Source of the DNA: Nocardioides piscis
GTDB lineage: Bacteria > Actinomycetota > Actinomycetes > Propionibacteriales > Nocardioidaceae
Assembly (NCBI RefSeq): GCF_011300215.1
Contig: NZ_CP049866.1
Location: forward strand, 3,473,001 to 3,537,000
Direction: 5' to 3'
Length of the DNA: 64,000 nt
The notes under the pieces are model-generated. The model was given only the letters and a program-made list of their open reading frames with translations, did no database searches and had not been told where the DNA came from. This document shows, piece by piece, positions 8,296 through 16,854 of the stretch. The stretch's first letter is position 1, and every line of letters starts with the position of its first letter. The position numbers were made by a program, and so were the translations under genes.

Positions 8296-8724
8296 TCAGG
8301 AGGTCGGGACCGCCGGCACCCTCGCCCGCAGCAGCGAGACGACCGACTCGGCCAGCAGCACCGGGTCGATCGGGTGTGCCACCGTGGCCTCGGCCCGCGA
8401 CCAGGTCGCCAGCCAGGCGTCCTGCGGACGACCGATGAGCACCATCACCGGAGGGCACTGGTGGATCTCGTCCTTGAGCTGCTTGGCGATGCCCATGCCG
8501 CCGGCCGGCACGGCCTCGCCGTCGAGGATCGCCAGGTCGATGTGGCCGGCGTCCATGTTGGCGATGACGACCGGCTCGGTCGCCACCTCGACGTATTCGA
8601 CCTCGGGGAGGTCGGGGTGGGGACGGCGTCCCAGGGCCAGGATGACCTGCTGCCGGGTGTCGATGTCGTCGCTGTAGACGAGGACCTTCAGCGGCGCGGG
8701 CTGGGAAGTCATGTCGTGGCTCAC
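8296..8724 (-). CDS. Response-regulator receiver-like domain protein without output domain
   Basis: 142 residues. KVLVYSDDIDTRQQVILALG followed by DLAILDGEAVPAGGMGIAK and PVMVLIGRPQDAW follow the fold pattern of a CheY-like receiver, with an Asp at the usual acceptor site (AILD). The conserved Lys of true receivers is not evident, so this may be a non-canonical receiver. No DNA-binding domain follows. It lies 9 nt downstream of ctaG, but TAGCAT at 8736-8731 sits 6 nt before the GTG, so it may also have its own leaderless promoter inside the end of ctaG. Partner kinase not seen. Confidence 0.75.
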   Translation of the reverse strand: MSHDMTSQPAPLKVLVYSDDIDTRQQVILALGRRPHPDLPEVEYVEVATEPVVIANMDAGHIDLAILDGEAVPAGGMGIAKQLKDEIHQCPPVMVLIGRPQDAWLATWSRAEATVAHPIDPVLLAESVVSLLRARVPAVPTS

Positions 8725-8733
8725 GGCGCGATG

Positions 8734-9660
8734 CTATCCCTCGCGGTCGGCGCGTGCGCTACGCGCCTCCATCAGGTCGAGGCGCCGATCCTCCCGCGCA
8801 GCCTCCGTCCTCGACGATCGCACCCACTGGGCGAAGAGGACGACGAAGAAGACCAGCCCGATCAGGTCACCGGCTCCCCACAGTATCCCGCCGGCGAGGT
8901 GCTGGTCGTCCAGCGGGTCGGGCAGCCAGCTGCCCATCGGTCCGTCTCGCAGCGCGAGGTAGTGCGACTCCCCGAGCAACGTCGTCTGGCCCATGATCGT
9001 CACCCCGAGGAAGGCGTGGAACGGCAACGTCATCACCGTGAGCAGCACCCGGAACGGATAGCCCACCCTGCCGGGCAGCGGATCGATGCCCATCAGCGGC
9101 CAGAAGAACAGGGTCCCGATGGCGACGAGGTGGATGTGCATCATCTCGTGGACGTAGTCGGAGGCCAGCGAGGCGTCGTACCACCCGGAGAAGTAGAGCG
9201 CCCACGGCGAGATGACATAGAGGCCGAAGGCCAGCGGCGGGAACGACAGCACCCGGGCCACCCGTGAGTGGAGTACGGCGAGGAGCCAGCGCCGTGGAGT
9301 GGCAGGCAGCGTCCTCAGGGCGAGGGTCACAGGGGCACCCAGGGCCAGGGAGAGCGGCACGAGCATCGACAAGATCATGTGCTGGACCATGTGGACGCTC
9401 AGCAGCGTGGTGTCGTAGCGCCCGATGCCCGACGCGGTCGCGAAGGTGAACGACCCCATCCCGGCGACGACGAACGCCAGGGTCCGTCCGAGCGGCCAGG
9501 CGTCGCCGCGACGACGGAGCACGACCACCCCGAGGAGGTAGAGGCCGGCGACCCAGACCGTCAGGACGAAGGGCACCGGGTCGATTCCCCAGTCGGTGAA
9601 CACCCGCCCGAGGGTGAACCTCGGCAGGTCCAGCTCGCTCGTCCCGCCCACGATCAGCAC
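8734..9660 (-). CDS. ctaG: CtaG-like cytochrome c oxidase assembly factor
   Basis: 308 residues with about seven membrane helices. The motif sequence SVHMVQHMILSMLVPLSLAL and YVHEMMHIHLVAIGTLFFWP, rich in His and Met, is characteristic of the caa3-type CtaG family proposed to help insert copper into cytochrome oxidase. Starts with GTG at 9660; a TATTGT box at 9673-9668 lies 7 nt before it (leaderless pattern). It is divergent from ctaE, with only 73 nt between the starts, matching its likely job beside the oxidase genes. Confidence 0.88.
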   Translation of the reverse strand: MLIVGGTSELDLPRFTLGRVFTDWGIDPVPFVLTVWVAGLYLLGVVVLRRRGDAWPLGRTLAFVVAGMGSFTFATASGIGRYDTTLLSVHMVQHMILSMLVPLSLALGAPVTLALRTLPATPRRWLLAVLHSRVARVLSFPPLAFGLYVISPWALYFSGWYDASLASDYVHEMMHIHLVAIGTLFFWPLMGIDPLPGRVGYPFRVLLTVMTLPFHAFLGVTIMGQTTLLGESHYLALRDGPMGSWLPDPLDDQHLAGGILWGAGDLIGLVFFVVLFAQWVRSSRTEAAREDRRLDLMEARSARADREG

Positions 9661-9733
9661 GATGTGAACAATATGACGCCCAAAGTCAGGGGGTCGGGGT
9701 GGCCTCGTCGTCGGCTACCGACATAATGAGCGC

Positions 9734-10375
9734 GTGGCGACAGCAACAGCGACGATTCCGACATCCCGGCTGCACGGGCACCATGACCGGCCGAGCATGG
9801 TCAGCGTGGGGACCATCATCTGGCTCTCGAGCGAGCTGATGTTCTTCGCGGCCCTGTTCGCCTCCTACTTCACGATCCGCGCGGTGAGCCCGGAGCTGTG
9901 GGCGCAGGAGACCCAGCTGCTCAACGTGCCCTTCGCGACGGCCAACACCGTCATCCTCGTGCTCTCCTCGGTGACCTGCCAGCTGGGCGTGTTCGCCGCC
10001 GAGCGCGGCCAGGTCGGTCGCAAGGGCTCGATACTGAAGGTCGCCGGCTGGGGGCTGCGCGAGTGGTTCATCCTGACCTACGTCATGGGTGCGATCTTCA
10101 TCGGCGGCCAGGCGCTCGAATACGCCGAGCTCATGCACGAGGGCGTGACGATCCCGAGCTCTGCCTACGGCACGATGTTCTACCTCACGACCGGCTTCCA
10201 CGGCATCCACGTGACCGGTGGCCTGATCGCCTTCCTCTTCGTCCTCGGCCGCACCTACCTCGCCCGCCGCTTCACCCATGAGCAGGCTGTGAGCGCCATC
10301 GTCGTGTCCTACTACTGGCACTTCGTCGACGTCGTGTGGATCGGGCTGTTCGCCACGATCTACCTCATCAAGTAA
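9734..10375 (+). CDS. ctaE: Cytochrome c oxidase subunit III
   Basis: 213 residues with five predicted membrane spans, beginning after a short N-terminus ([20 protein letters not shown]). The motifs [24 protein letters not shown] and [14 protein letters not shown] are classic for subunit III. It heads ctaE-qcrC-qcrA-qcrB, the standard actinobacterial order for the bcc-aa3 supercomplex, while subunits I, II and IV lie on the other strand at 16-19.6 kb. CATAAT at 9722-9727 is 6 nt before the GTG, so the operon mRNA probably begins at the start codon. Confidence 0.96.
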   Translation: MATATATIPTSRLHGHHDRPSMVSVGTIIWLSSELMFFAALFASYFTIRAVSPELWAQETQLLNVPFATANTVILVLSSVTCQLGVFAAERGQVGRKGSILKVAGWGLREWFILTYVMGAIFIGGQALEYAELMHEGVTIPSSAYGTMFYLTTGFHGIHVTGGLIAFLFVLGRTYLARRFTHEQAVSAIVVSYYWHFVDVVWIGLFATIYLIK

Positions 10376-10405
10376 GCCCCCGACCCGGACACCTAGGACT
10401 TCACA

Positions 10406-11293
10406 GTGCGCTTGTTGAACCGCTCCGCAGGTCGGATCTCCCGGCACCGCCGCGGCCCCGTCGCAGGGCTGGTCGTGCTCATGCTCGGCCTGCTCCTCAC
10501 CGGTGGCATCTACACCGTCCTCGCCCCCGCCCAGGCCGAGCAGGCCCAGAGCGACGAGGAGCTCGTCGCCCAGGGCCGCGAGCTCTTCCTCGTCGGCTGC
10601 GCCTCCTGCCACGGGCAGAACGGCGAAGGCGTCGAGACCGTCCGCGAGGGCTACGCCAAGGGCCCCTCCCTCATCGGTGTCGGAGCTGCCGCCGTCGACT
10701 TCCAGGTCGGCACCGGGCGGATGCCGATGGCTCGCCCCGAGCAGCAGGCCCCCCGCAAGGACGTCGTCTACTCAGACGAGGAGATCGCAGCGCTGGCTGC
10801 CTATGTCGCCAGCCTCGCTCCCGGCCCGGCCATCCCGACCGAGGAGGACTACTCCATCGACGGGCTGTCGGAGGAGGAGCGGGAAGAAGCGATCGTCCGC
10901 GGTGGACAGATCTTCTTGACCAACTGCACCGCCTGCCACAACTTCAACGGCTCCGGCGGAGCCATGCCCCGCGGCGGCTACGCCCCGAGCCTCAAGGGCG
11001 TGGAGAGCAAGTACATCTACGAAGCCATGTTGACCGGCCCGCAGGCCATGCCCAACTTCAGCAACGGCAACCTCTCGCCGGAGGAGAAGCGCGACGTCAT
11101 CGCCTACCTCCGCAGCATCGAGGAGAGCCCGGAGTACGGCGGCTTCGGGCTCGGCGGCCTCGGCCCCGTCTCCGAGGGCCTCTTCGCCTGGATCCTGGGC
11201 ATCGGCGGCCTCGTCGGCTTCGCCGTGTGGATCGCCGCGCACACCACCCGCACCACCAGGACCCCGCAGACCGAGGAAGGTGCTCAGGCATGA
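10406..11293 (+). CDS. qcrC: Cytochrome bc complex dihaem cytochrome c subunit
   Basis: 295 residues from GTG at 10406. An N-terminal membrane anchor (VAGLVVLMLGLLLTGGIYTV) is followed by two cytochrome c domains with CASCH and CTACH haem sites, and a C-terminal membrane helix (FAWILGIGGLVGFAVWIAAH). This dihaem subunit is specific to actinobacteria and carries electrons within the bcc-aa3 supercomplex, replacing a soluble cytochrome c. It follows ctaE by 30 nt and overlaps qcrA as ATGA. Confidence 0.96.
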   Translation: MRLLNRSAGRISRHRRGPVAGLVVLMLGLLLTGGIYTVLAPAQAEQAQSDEELVAQGRELFLVGCASCHGQNGEGVETVREGYAKGPSLIGVGAAAVDFQVGTGRMPMARPEQQAPRKDVVYSDEEIAALAAYVASLAPGPAIPTEEDYSIDGLSEEEREEAIVRGGQIFLTNCTACHNFNGSGGAMPRGGYAPSLKGVESKYIYEAMLTGPQAMPNFSNGNLSPEEKRDVIAYLRSIEESPEYGGFGLGGLGPVSEGLFAWILGIGGLVGFAVWIAAHTTRTTRTPQTEEGAQA

Positions 11294-12384
11294 TCGAGCC
11301 CGGCAACGACGACGCGGTCTCGCCCGCGCACGACCGCACCCTGGCCGTGCCGGAGGAGCCGATCGCCAACCCCGGCCTGCCGGCCCACCAGTGGCGTCCC
11401 ACCGACGTCGACCCGGCGGCCGAGAAGCGCGCCGAGCGCCAGATCGCGGGGATGTTCGTCCTCTCCATGGTGTGCGCGGTGCTCTTCGTGGTCGCCTACT
11501 TCGCCCTCGAGGTCGGGGACAACTGGGACACCTTCCTGGGTCTCGGTGCGTCCACGGCAGCGCTGGGCACAGCGTTGGGCGGCGCCCTGCTCTTCATCGG
11601 CGTCGGCATCATCCAGTGGGCCCGCAAGCTCATGAGCGACCACGAGATCGTGGAGATGCGCCACGCCGCCGCCTCGAGCCAGGAGGACCGCGAGGCCACC
11701 CTGGAGGCCCTCTCACTGGGCGCAGACGAGTCCGGCATCGGCCGCCGGCCCCTGGTCCGAAACAGCTTGCTCGGCGCCGTCGGCCTGCTCGGGCTGCCTG
11801 CCGTGGTCCTGCTGCGAGACCTCGGACCCACCAACGCCCAGGTCGCCAACGCCGAGAACGGCACCGGACTACAGCACACCATCTGGAAGAAGGGCATGCG
11901 CCTGGTGCGCGACGTCGTCGGGACCCCGATCAAGGCTTCCGAGCTCGAGATCGGCGACCTCGTCAACGCCGCCCCTGAGGCGCAGTTCCCGACCGAGGAG
12001 AACGGCTACCCCGAGATCGAGGGCGTGCCGCTGCAGGTCCTCAAGGCCAAGGGCGCGATCATCATCGTCAAGATGGAGCCGCGCGAGATCAAGCACGGCG
12101 AGGGCCGGGAGAACTGGACCGTCGACGGCGTCATCTGCTACTCCAAGATCTGCACCCACGTGGGATGTCCGATCTCCCTCTACGAGCGGACCACGCACCA
12201 CGTGCTCTGCCCTTGCCACCAGTCCACGTTCGACCTGGCCGACTCGGCCAAGGTCGTGTTCGGACCGGCACACCGTCCCCTCCCCCAGCTGCCCCTGGCG
12301 GTTGACGAGGAGGGCTACCTCATCGCGCAGAGCGACTTCACTGAGCCCGTCGGGGCCAGCTACTGGGAGCGTGAGAAGCAGTGA
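11290..12384 (+). CDS. qcrA: Rieske iron-sulfur subunit of the cytochrome bc complex
   Basis: 364 residues. Three membrane segments lie in the N-terminal half (FVLSMVCAVLFVVAYFALEV; GTALGGALLFIGVGIIQWA; SLLGAVGLLGLPAVVLL), as in actinobacterial QcrA, then the Rieske domain with CTHVGCPISL and CPCHQSTFD, whose two Cys and two His bind the 2Fe-2S cluster. The start overlaps the qcrC stop (ATGA) and the end overlaps qcrB (GTGA), implying translational coupling. It accepts electrons from menaquinol at the membrane. Confidence 0.96.
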   Translation: MIEPGNDDAVSPAHDRTLAVPEEPIANPGLPAHQWRPTDVDPAAEKRAERQIAGMFVLSMVCAVLFVVAYFALEVGDNWDTFLGLGASTAALGTALGGALLFIGVGIIQWARKLMSDHEIVEMRHAAASSQEDREATLEALSLGADESGIGRRPLVRNSLLGAVGLLGLPAVVLLRDLGPTNAQVANAENGTGLQHTIWKKGMRLVRDVVGTPIKASELEIGDLVNAAPEAQFPTEENGYPEIEGVPLQVLKAKGAIIIVKMEPREIKHGEGRENWTVDGVICYSKICTHVGCPISLYERTTHHVLCPCHQSTFDLADSAKVVFGPAHRPLPQLPLAVDEEGYLIAQSDFTEPVGASYWEREKQ

Positions 12385-14132
12385 GCATCGACACGAGCAA
12401 GGTGGCGCGTTCCAACCGCACCACCCCTGCCACCACCTCGAAGCCGTCGAAGCTGGGCGGCGTCGCCGGCTGGGCCGACGATCGACTCGGCCTGGCGGGC
12501 GCCGCGCGCAAGAACCTCCGCAAGGTCTTCCCTGACCACTGGTCCTTCATGTTGGGCGAGATCGCCCTGTGGAGCTTCGTGGTCCTGCTGCTCACGGGCG
12601 TCTTCTTGACGCTGTGGTTCACGCCGAGCATGGCCGAGGTCCACTACGAGGGCTCCTACGACCAGCTGCGTGGCATCGAGATGTCGCAGGCGATGGCGAC
12701 CACGCTCGACATCTCCTTCGACGTCCGCGGCGGTCTGCTGATGCGGCAGATGCACCACTGGGCGGCCATGCTCTTCATCGCCTCGATGATGGTCCACCTG
12801 CTGCGCGTCGCCTTCACCGGCGCCTACCGCAAGCCGCGCGAGCTCAACTGGGTGATCGGCTGCCTGCTGCTGCTGCTCGGCACCCTCGAGGGCTTCACCG
12901 GCTACTCCCTGCCCGACGACCTGCTCTCCGGCACCGGCGTCCGGGCCACCGACGGCTTCCTCAAGGCCACGCCGGTCGTCGGCAGCTACATGTCGCTCTT
13001 CCTGTTCGGTGGCGAGTTCCCCGGCGGCGCGATCATCCCGCGTCTCTACATCGCGCACGTCCTGCTGATCCCCGGTCTGCTGCTGGCGCTGATCGCGGCG
13101 CACATGCTCCTGCTCGTCTACCACAAGCACACCCAGTGGCCCGGGCCCGGACGGACCGAGCAGAACGTCGTCGGCTTCCCGATGCTGCCGGTGTACGCCG
13201 CGAAGGCGGGCGGCTTCTTCTTCATCGTGTTCGGCGTCACCGCGCTCATGGGCGGTCTGATGACGATCAACCCGGTGTGGAAGTTCGGGCCCTACGACCC
13301 GACCAAGGTGACGGCCGGATCGCAGCCCGACTGGTACATGGGTTGGCCCGACGGTCTCCTGCGGATCATGCCGGGCTGGGAGTCGGTGATCTTCGGCTAC
13401 ACGATCTCGTGGAACGTGATGGTCCCGATCCTGCTCGTGCCGCCGCTGATGCTGACCATCGTGATGCTGCTGCCGTTCCTCGAGGCCTGGATCACCGGTG
13501 ACAAGCGCGACCACCACCTGCTCCAGCGGCCGCGCAACGCCCCGACCCGCACGGCCGTCATGGTTGCGCTGATGACCTTCTACGGCCTGGCCTGGGCCGC
13601 AGGCGGCAACGACCTGATTGCCATCACCTTCGACCTGAGCATCAACCAGATCACCTACTTCATGAGGCTCATGGTCTTCCTCGGCCCGGTGATCGCCTTC
13701 TTCATCACGCGTCGCTGGTGCATCTCGCTGCAGCGTCACGACAACGAGAAGCTGCTCCACGGCTACGAGACCGGGATCATCATGCGCTCCCCCGAGGGCG
13801 GCTACACCGAGCGGCACCTGCCGATCGGCGACACCAGCGCCTACACCCTCACGGCACGTGCCCGCGACGAGATCGCTCCCCCGGTCAGCCACACCGACGC
13901 CAACGGCGTCGTCGCCCCCGGCTCGCGGTCCCAGCGCCTGCGGGCCAAGCTCTCGGCCTGGATGTTCCAGCACAACGTCCAGAAGCCGACTGCTGCCGAG
14001 CTGGAGGAGGCGCACCACCACGCCGATCACCAGCACGCGCTCGAGGCTGGCCTCGACCACCCGGCTGACGGCCACCAGTTCGACGGCCACAGCGACCACA
14101 CGGTCGACGAGGCACCGCTGCGCGGACACTGA
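12381..14132 (+). CDS. qcrB: Cytochrome b subunit of the cytochrome bc complex
   Basis: 583 residues. The N-terminal cytochrome b core has the haem-ligand regions MRQMHHWAAMLF and LIAAHMLLLVYHKHTQW, and PDWYMGWPDGLLRIMPGWE at the quinol-oxidation (PEWY-like) site. Eight or nine helices are predicted, longer than mitochondrial cytochrome b, as usual in actinobacteria. The C-terminal cytoplasmic tail is long and rich in His, Ala and Asp (AHHHADHQHALEAGLDH) with no assigned role. GTG start at 12381 overlaps qcrA. A hairpin 14 nt after the stop may end the operon. Confidence 0.96.
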   Translation: MSIDTSKVARSNRTTPATTSKPSKLGGVAGWADDRLGLAGAARKNLRKVFPDHWSFMLGEIALWSFVVLLLTGVFLTLWFTPSMAEVHYEGSYDQLRGIEMSQAMATTLDISFDVRGGLLMRQMHHWAAMLFIASMMVHLLRVAFTGAYRKPRELNWVIGCLLLLLGTLEGFTGYSLPDDLLSGTGVRATDGFLKATPVVGSYMSLFLFGGEFPGGAIIPRLYIAHVLLIPGLLLALIAAHMLLLVYHKHTQWPGPGRTEQNVVGFPMLPVYAAKAGGFFFIVFGVTALMGGLMTINPVWKFGPYDPTKVTAGSQPDWYMGWPDGLLRIMPGWESVIFGYTISWNVMVPILLVPPLMLTIVMLLPFLEAWITGDKRDHHLLQRPRNAPTRTAVMVALMTFYGLAWAAGGNDLIAITFDLSINQITYFMRLMVFLGPVIAFFITRRWCISLQRHDNEKLLHGYETGIIMRSPEGGYTERHLPIGDTSAYTLTARARDEIAPPVSHTDANGVVAPGSRSQRLRAKLSAWMFQHNVQKPTAAELEEAHHHADHQHALEAGLDHPADGHQFDGHSDHTVDEAPLRGH

Positions 14133-14145
14133 TTCACGGCACCTG

Positions 14146-14176
14146 GTTGACCCGGCACATCTTGTGCCGGATCAAC
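14146..14176. repeat. Palindromic repeat P1, copy 1 (also a possible terminator of qcrB)
   Basis: Arms GTTGACCCGGCACA and TGTGCCGGATCAAC surround a 3-nt loop (TCT), with one mismatch. The core CCGGCACATC.T.TGCCGG is shared with the two copies at 15197-15219 and 15241-15263, so this is a repeat family, not only a terminator. It lies 14 nt after qcrB and about 100 nt before the AbiEi-like gene. Confidence 0.7.
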
Positions 14177-14273
14177 TGCTTTCTACGGGGTCGACCAGGC
14201 ACAAGAGCCGACTTCTCCACAGGCGTATGGCGCTGGGTGGCCGCCGGCCGACCAGACCCGGCACTCTCTGGGG

Positions 14274-15191
14274 ATGCTCCGGCATCAACCTCCCCTGGAC
14301 GACCGAGTCCCACAGACACCTTTCACGCTGTCCAACGCTCGCGATCGCGGAATCAGCGCGCACACCCTTCGCAGCTGGACGGCTGCCGGACTCCTCGCGC
14401 ACCCGATCCGCGACGTCTTCCATCGCAGCGACCTGGCGGACAGCTTGGACCTGCGCGTGGCCTGTCTACGCCTCGTCGTACCGTCTGATGCGGTGGTCAC
14501 TGATCGCACAGCAGGCTGGCTGCACGGGGCGCCGCGGATCCTGGCGCCCAACGATCACCTGTCCGTGCCCAAGGTGTGCGTGTTCTGCCCACCCGGGCGT
14601 CGCTTGCGCAACGGGCTGGTTGCCAGCGGGGAGCGGACCCTGACAAGCACCGACGTCGTCACCATCGACGGGCTCCGGGTCACTACTCCCCTGCGCACGG
14701 CCTGCGACCTCGGCCGGCTGCTCCACCGCGACCAGGCGATCGCCGCCCTCGACTCCCTTCTTCGCCTCGGTGGGTTGTCCCGACAGCGACTCCTCGCCGA
14801 GCTCCCACGTTTCAGGGGCTACCGCGGCGTCGTACAGCTCCGGGAACTGGCTCCGCTCGCGGACGATCGGGCACAGTCACCACCCGAGTCCATCGTCCGG
14901 CTCCGCTGGCTCGACCTCGGATTCCCCACGCCGATCCCCCAGGTGGAGGAGGCCGCACCGCGGGGCTCGTACTTCATTGACGTCGGCAACCGCGAGCACC
15001 GCGTCGGTGCCGAGTATCTCGGCGAAGAATTCCACAACGACGAGCACGCCGACCGTGACCTCGAACGGCTGAGCTGGCTTCGCGGCCCTCGACGTTGGAC
15101 GATCATCGAGGTCCGACGCAAGAACCTCTTCGGCGACGGCGCCGACTTCGGCGATCTCCTGGCCCGTGCGTTCGGAGAAGTCGCGGTCTGA
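14274..15191 (+). CDS. AbiEi-like protein with Vsr/DUF559-type nuclease-fold C-terminus
   Basis: 305 residues. The N-terminal part (FTLSNARDRGISAHTLRSWT, then GLLAHPIRDVFH) is a winged-helix-like domain of AbiEi-type proteins; the middle TTPLRTACDLGR is typical of that family. The last 100 residues (ESIVRLRWLDLGFPTPIPQV, then VGAEYLGEEFHNDEHADRDL) resemble the Vsr/DUF559 fold: an acidic residue, G/E-Y-x-G-x-x-H and R/D positions, although the catalytic pattern is not certain. No cognate AbiEii toxin gene is adjacent. It sits alone between qcrB and the ldt gene, flanked by P1 palindromes, which suggests it was gained as a unit. Function unknown; antitoxin, nuclease or transcription regulator are all possible. 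Confidence 0.75.
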   Translation: MLRHQPPLDDRVPQTPFTLSNARDRGISAHTLRSWTAAGLLAHPIRDVFHRSDLADSLDLRVACLRLVVPSDAVVTDRTAGWLHGAPRILAPNDHLSVPKVCVFCPPGRRLRNGLVASGERTLTSTDVVTIDGLRVTTPLRTACDLGRLLHRDQAIAALDSLLRLGGLSRQRLLAELPRFRGYRGVVQLRELAPLADDRAQSPPESIVRLRWLDLGFPTPIPQVEEAAPRGSYFIDVGNREHRVGAEYLGEEFHNDEHADRDLERLSWLRGPRRWTIIEVRRKNLFGDGADFGDLLARAFGEVAV

Positions 15192-15196
15192 GAGCC

Positions 15197-15219
15197 ACCC
15201 GGCACATCATCTGCCGGGT
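15197..15219. repeat. Palindromic repeat P1, copy 2
   Basis: Perfect arms ACCCGGCA and TGCCGGGT around CATCATC. Six nt after the AbiEi-like stop. The copy at 15241-15263 is identical, and both are followed by an AAGGCGG string, so this is a tandem pair with a 44-nt period. Confidence 0.75.
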
Positions 15220-15240
15220 CGACTCCGACCCAAGGCGGCC

Positions 15241-15263
15241 ACCCGGCACATCATCTGCCGGGT
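15241..15263. repeat. Palindromic repeat P1, copy 3
   Basis: Identical palindrome to copy 2. Its last base is the first of the ldt stop triplet on the minus strand, so it could act as a terminator hairpin for either converging gene as well as being part of the repeat family. Confidence 0.75.
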
Positions 15264-16459
15264 CAGCTCAAGGCGGAGCCGTTCCGGTAGTCGTCGAAGG
15301 AGACGTTCCAGTCGCCATACCCGTTCTCGAGCGTCATCCAGCGGTCGGTGCCCGTGTATTCGACGACGTCACCCCGCTTGGACATGGCGTAGAGCCACGC
15401 CGCGTCCTGGGTGGACAGTCCGGTGCAGCCGTGCGAGACGTTGGCGCTGCCCTGGGAGCCCACCGACCACGGGGCGGCGTGGATGAACTCGCCGCTGTGG
15501 GTCAGACGCATCGCCCACTGGACGTCGTCGATGTCGTAGGCCTCCGGGTCGTCACTGGCGATGCCGACCGTCTCGGAGTTCATCCGCTTCTCGGCGAACT
15601 TCTCCATGACCACCTTGACGCCGGACCGGGTGATGAAACCAGCCTTGCCCGTGGTGATCGGGATCGTTCGCAGCAGCTCGCCGCCGGAGAAGACCTGCAT
15701 CCGGTGGCTCCGGGCGTCGACCTTGTAGACATTGGCAGCGCCCACCCGGAAGTCGACCGAGCGACTCTCCTGGCCGAACACACCGTTGCCGGCCGGCACC
15801 GAGTTGACGTCGATGTCGACCGACACCTCGGTCCCGGCCTGCCAATACGTCTTGGGGCGCCAGTGGGCCTCGTTGTCGCTCAGCCAGTGCCACGACCCGG
15901 GTTGGGACGGGGTGCTCGACACACGCATGTGTCGCTCGAACGCGGCCCTGTCGGTGACCGGCAGGTCGAAGGAGACGATGACCGGCATGCCGACCCCGAC
16001 GGTCTCGCCTGCCAGTGGAGCCACGGACGCATAGGTCTGCTGGTCCAGCGAGAGGTCCTGGGTGCGGAACTCGAGCACCCGCTCCACGCGCTCTCCGTCG
16101 CTGCGCACGGCCGTGGCGCGGGCGACGTAGTCGGTGCCGGGCTCGAGTCGGGAGGTCAGGCGCCATACGTCGCCCTCGAGGACACCACGCAGCCGGTGAC
16201 CACCCCTGGTCGCCACCGCAAGGCGCTGCAGACCGCCGCCGGGCGCCGAGATCTCCAGCGCCTTCGCGACGGGTACGGCGGCGAGGTCACCCACGTTGGC
16301 CGTCAGCCGGACCGGGTCAGGACGGCCTGAGGACACACCCTGGCGGGCCTCCGGACCACGATTCTCGTGGTCGACCTGGCACGAGACGAGCGACATCACC
16401 AACGTCCCCGTGGCAAGAGCCACGAGGACGCGGTGGTGACGATGCGGGAGCGACCTCAG
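15263..16459 (-). CDS. L,D-transpeptidase, lipoprotein, with Ig-like domains
   Basis: About 398 residues if read from a CTG at 16459. The catalytic C-terminal YkuD domain contains HSGEFIHAAPWSVGSQG and NVSHGCTGLSTQDAAWLY, with the nucleophilic Cys in SHGC. Two beta-sandwich domains precede it (PVIVSFDLPVT, DIDVNSVPAGNGVF), as in mycobacterial Ldt enzymes that make 3-3 crosslinks in peptidoglycan. The N-terminus reads [20 protein letters not shown] then MSLVSCQVD, a lipoprotein signal with lipobox LVSC. No ATG/GTG fits that signal; a CTG overlapping the ctaF stop has a good GGAGAG site 8 nt upstream, while a GTG at 16423 would remove the charged n-region. It is the last gene of the ctaC-D-F run. 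Confidence 0.85.
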   Translation of the reverse strand: MRSLPHRHHRVLVALATGTLVMSLVSCQVDHENRGPEARQGVSSGRPDPVRLTANVGDLAAVPVAKALEISAPGGGLQRLAVATRGGHRLRGVLEGDVWRLTSRLEPGTDYVARATAVRSDGERVERVLEFRTQDLSLDQQTYASVAPLAGETVGVGMPVIVSFDLPVTDRAAFERHMRVSSTPSQPGSWHWLSDNEAHWRPKTYWQAGTEVSVDIDVNSVPAGNGVFGQESRSVDFRVGAANVYKVDARSHRMQVFSGGELLRTIPITTGKAGFITRSGVKVVMEKFAEKRMNSETVGIASDDPEAYDIDDVQWAMRLTHSGEFIHAAPWSVGSQGSANVSHGCTGLSTQDAAWLYAMSKRGDVVEYTGTDRWMTLENGYGDWNVSFDDYRNGSALS

Positions 16460-16854
16460 TGGGCGTGCTCTCCGCGGTAGTACTCGAAGATCCAGCCGCT
16501 GAGGGTCACTATGCCGATGGCGCCGCCGATGATGAACAGCCACCAGGTCTGCATGGCGACGGCGAACACGCAGGTCGACAGCGTCAGGGCGCACCACAGC
16601 GGCCACCAGGAGTAGGGCGGGAAGAAGCCCAGCTCACCGGCACCATCGGCGATCTCGCCGTCCTTGCGGTCCTCGGGGCGCGGGTCCATCCGGGCAGCGT
16701 GGACGCCGAGGTAGAGAGCGACCATGAGCGTCAGCAGGGCGGTCATCGTGAGCGCCGAGGTGCCGGTCCAGTCGCCGGTGATGAACCAGTAGGCCGGGGT
16801 GACGAGCACGAAGAAGGCCGTGCACACCACGAACATCCAGGTTTCCTGCTTCAT
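16456..16854 (-). CDS. ctaF: Cytochrome c oxidase subunit IV (actinobacterial type)
   Basis: 132 residues with four hydrophobic segments ([74 protein letters not shown]), ending GEHAH. The pattern matches the small actinobacterial CtaF subunit. The start overlaps the ctaD stop by 4 nt, so the two are translationally coupled. It is part of the aa3 oxidase in the membrane. Confidence 0.92.
   Translation of the reverse strand: MKQETWMFVVCTAFFVLVTPAYWFITGDWTGTSALTMTALLTLMVALYLGVHAARMDPRPEDRKDGEIADGAGELGFFPPYSWWPLWCALTLSTCVFAVAMQTWWLFIIGGAIGIVTLSGWIFEYYRGEHAH

Noticed and set aside
14146..15263. Insertion sequence
   Set aside because: No transposase; the repeats are palindromes, not terminal inverted repeats with target duplications that I could see.
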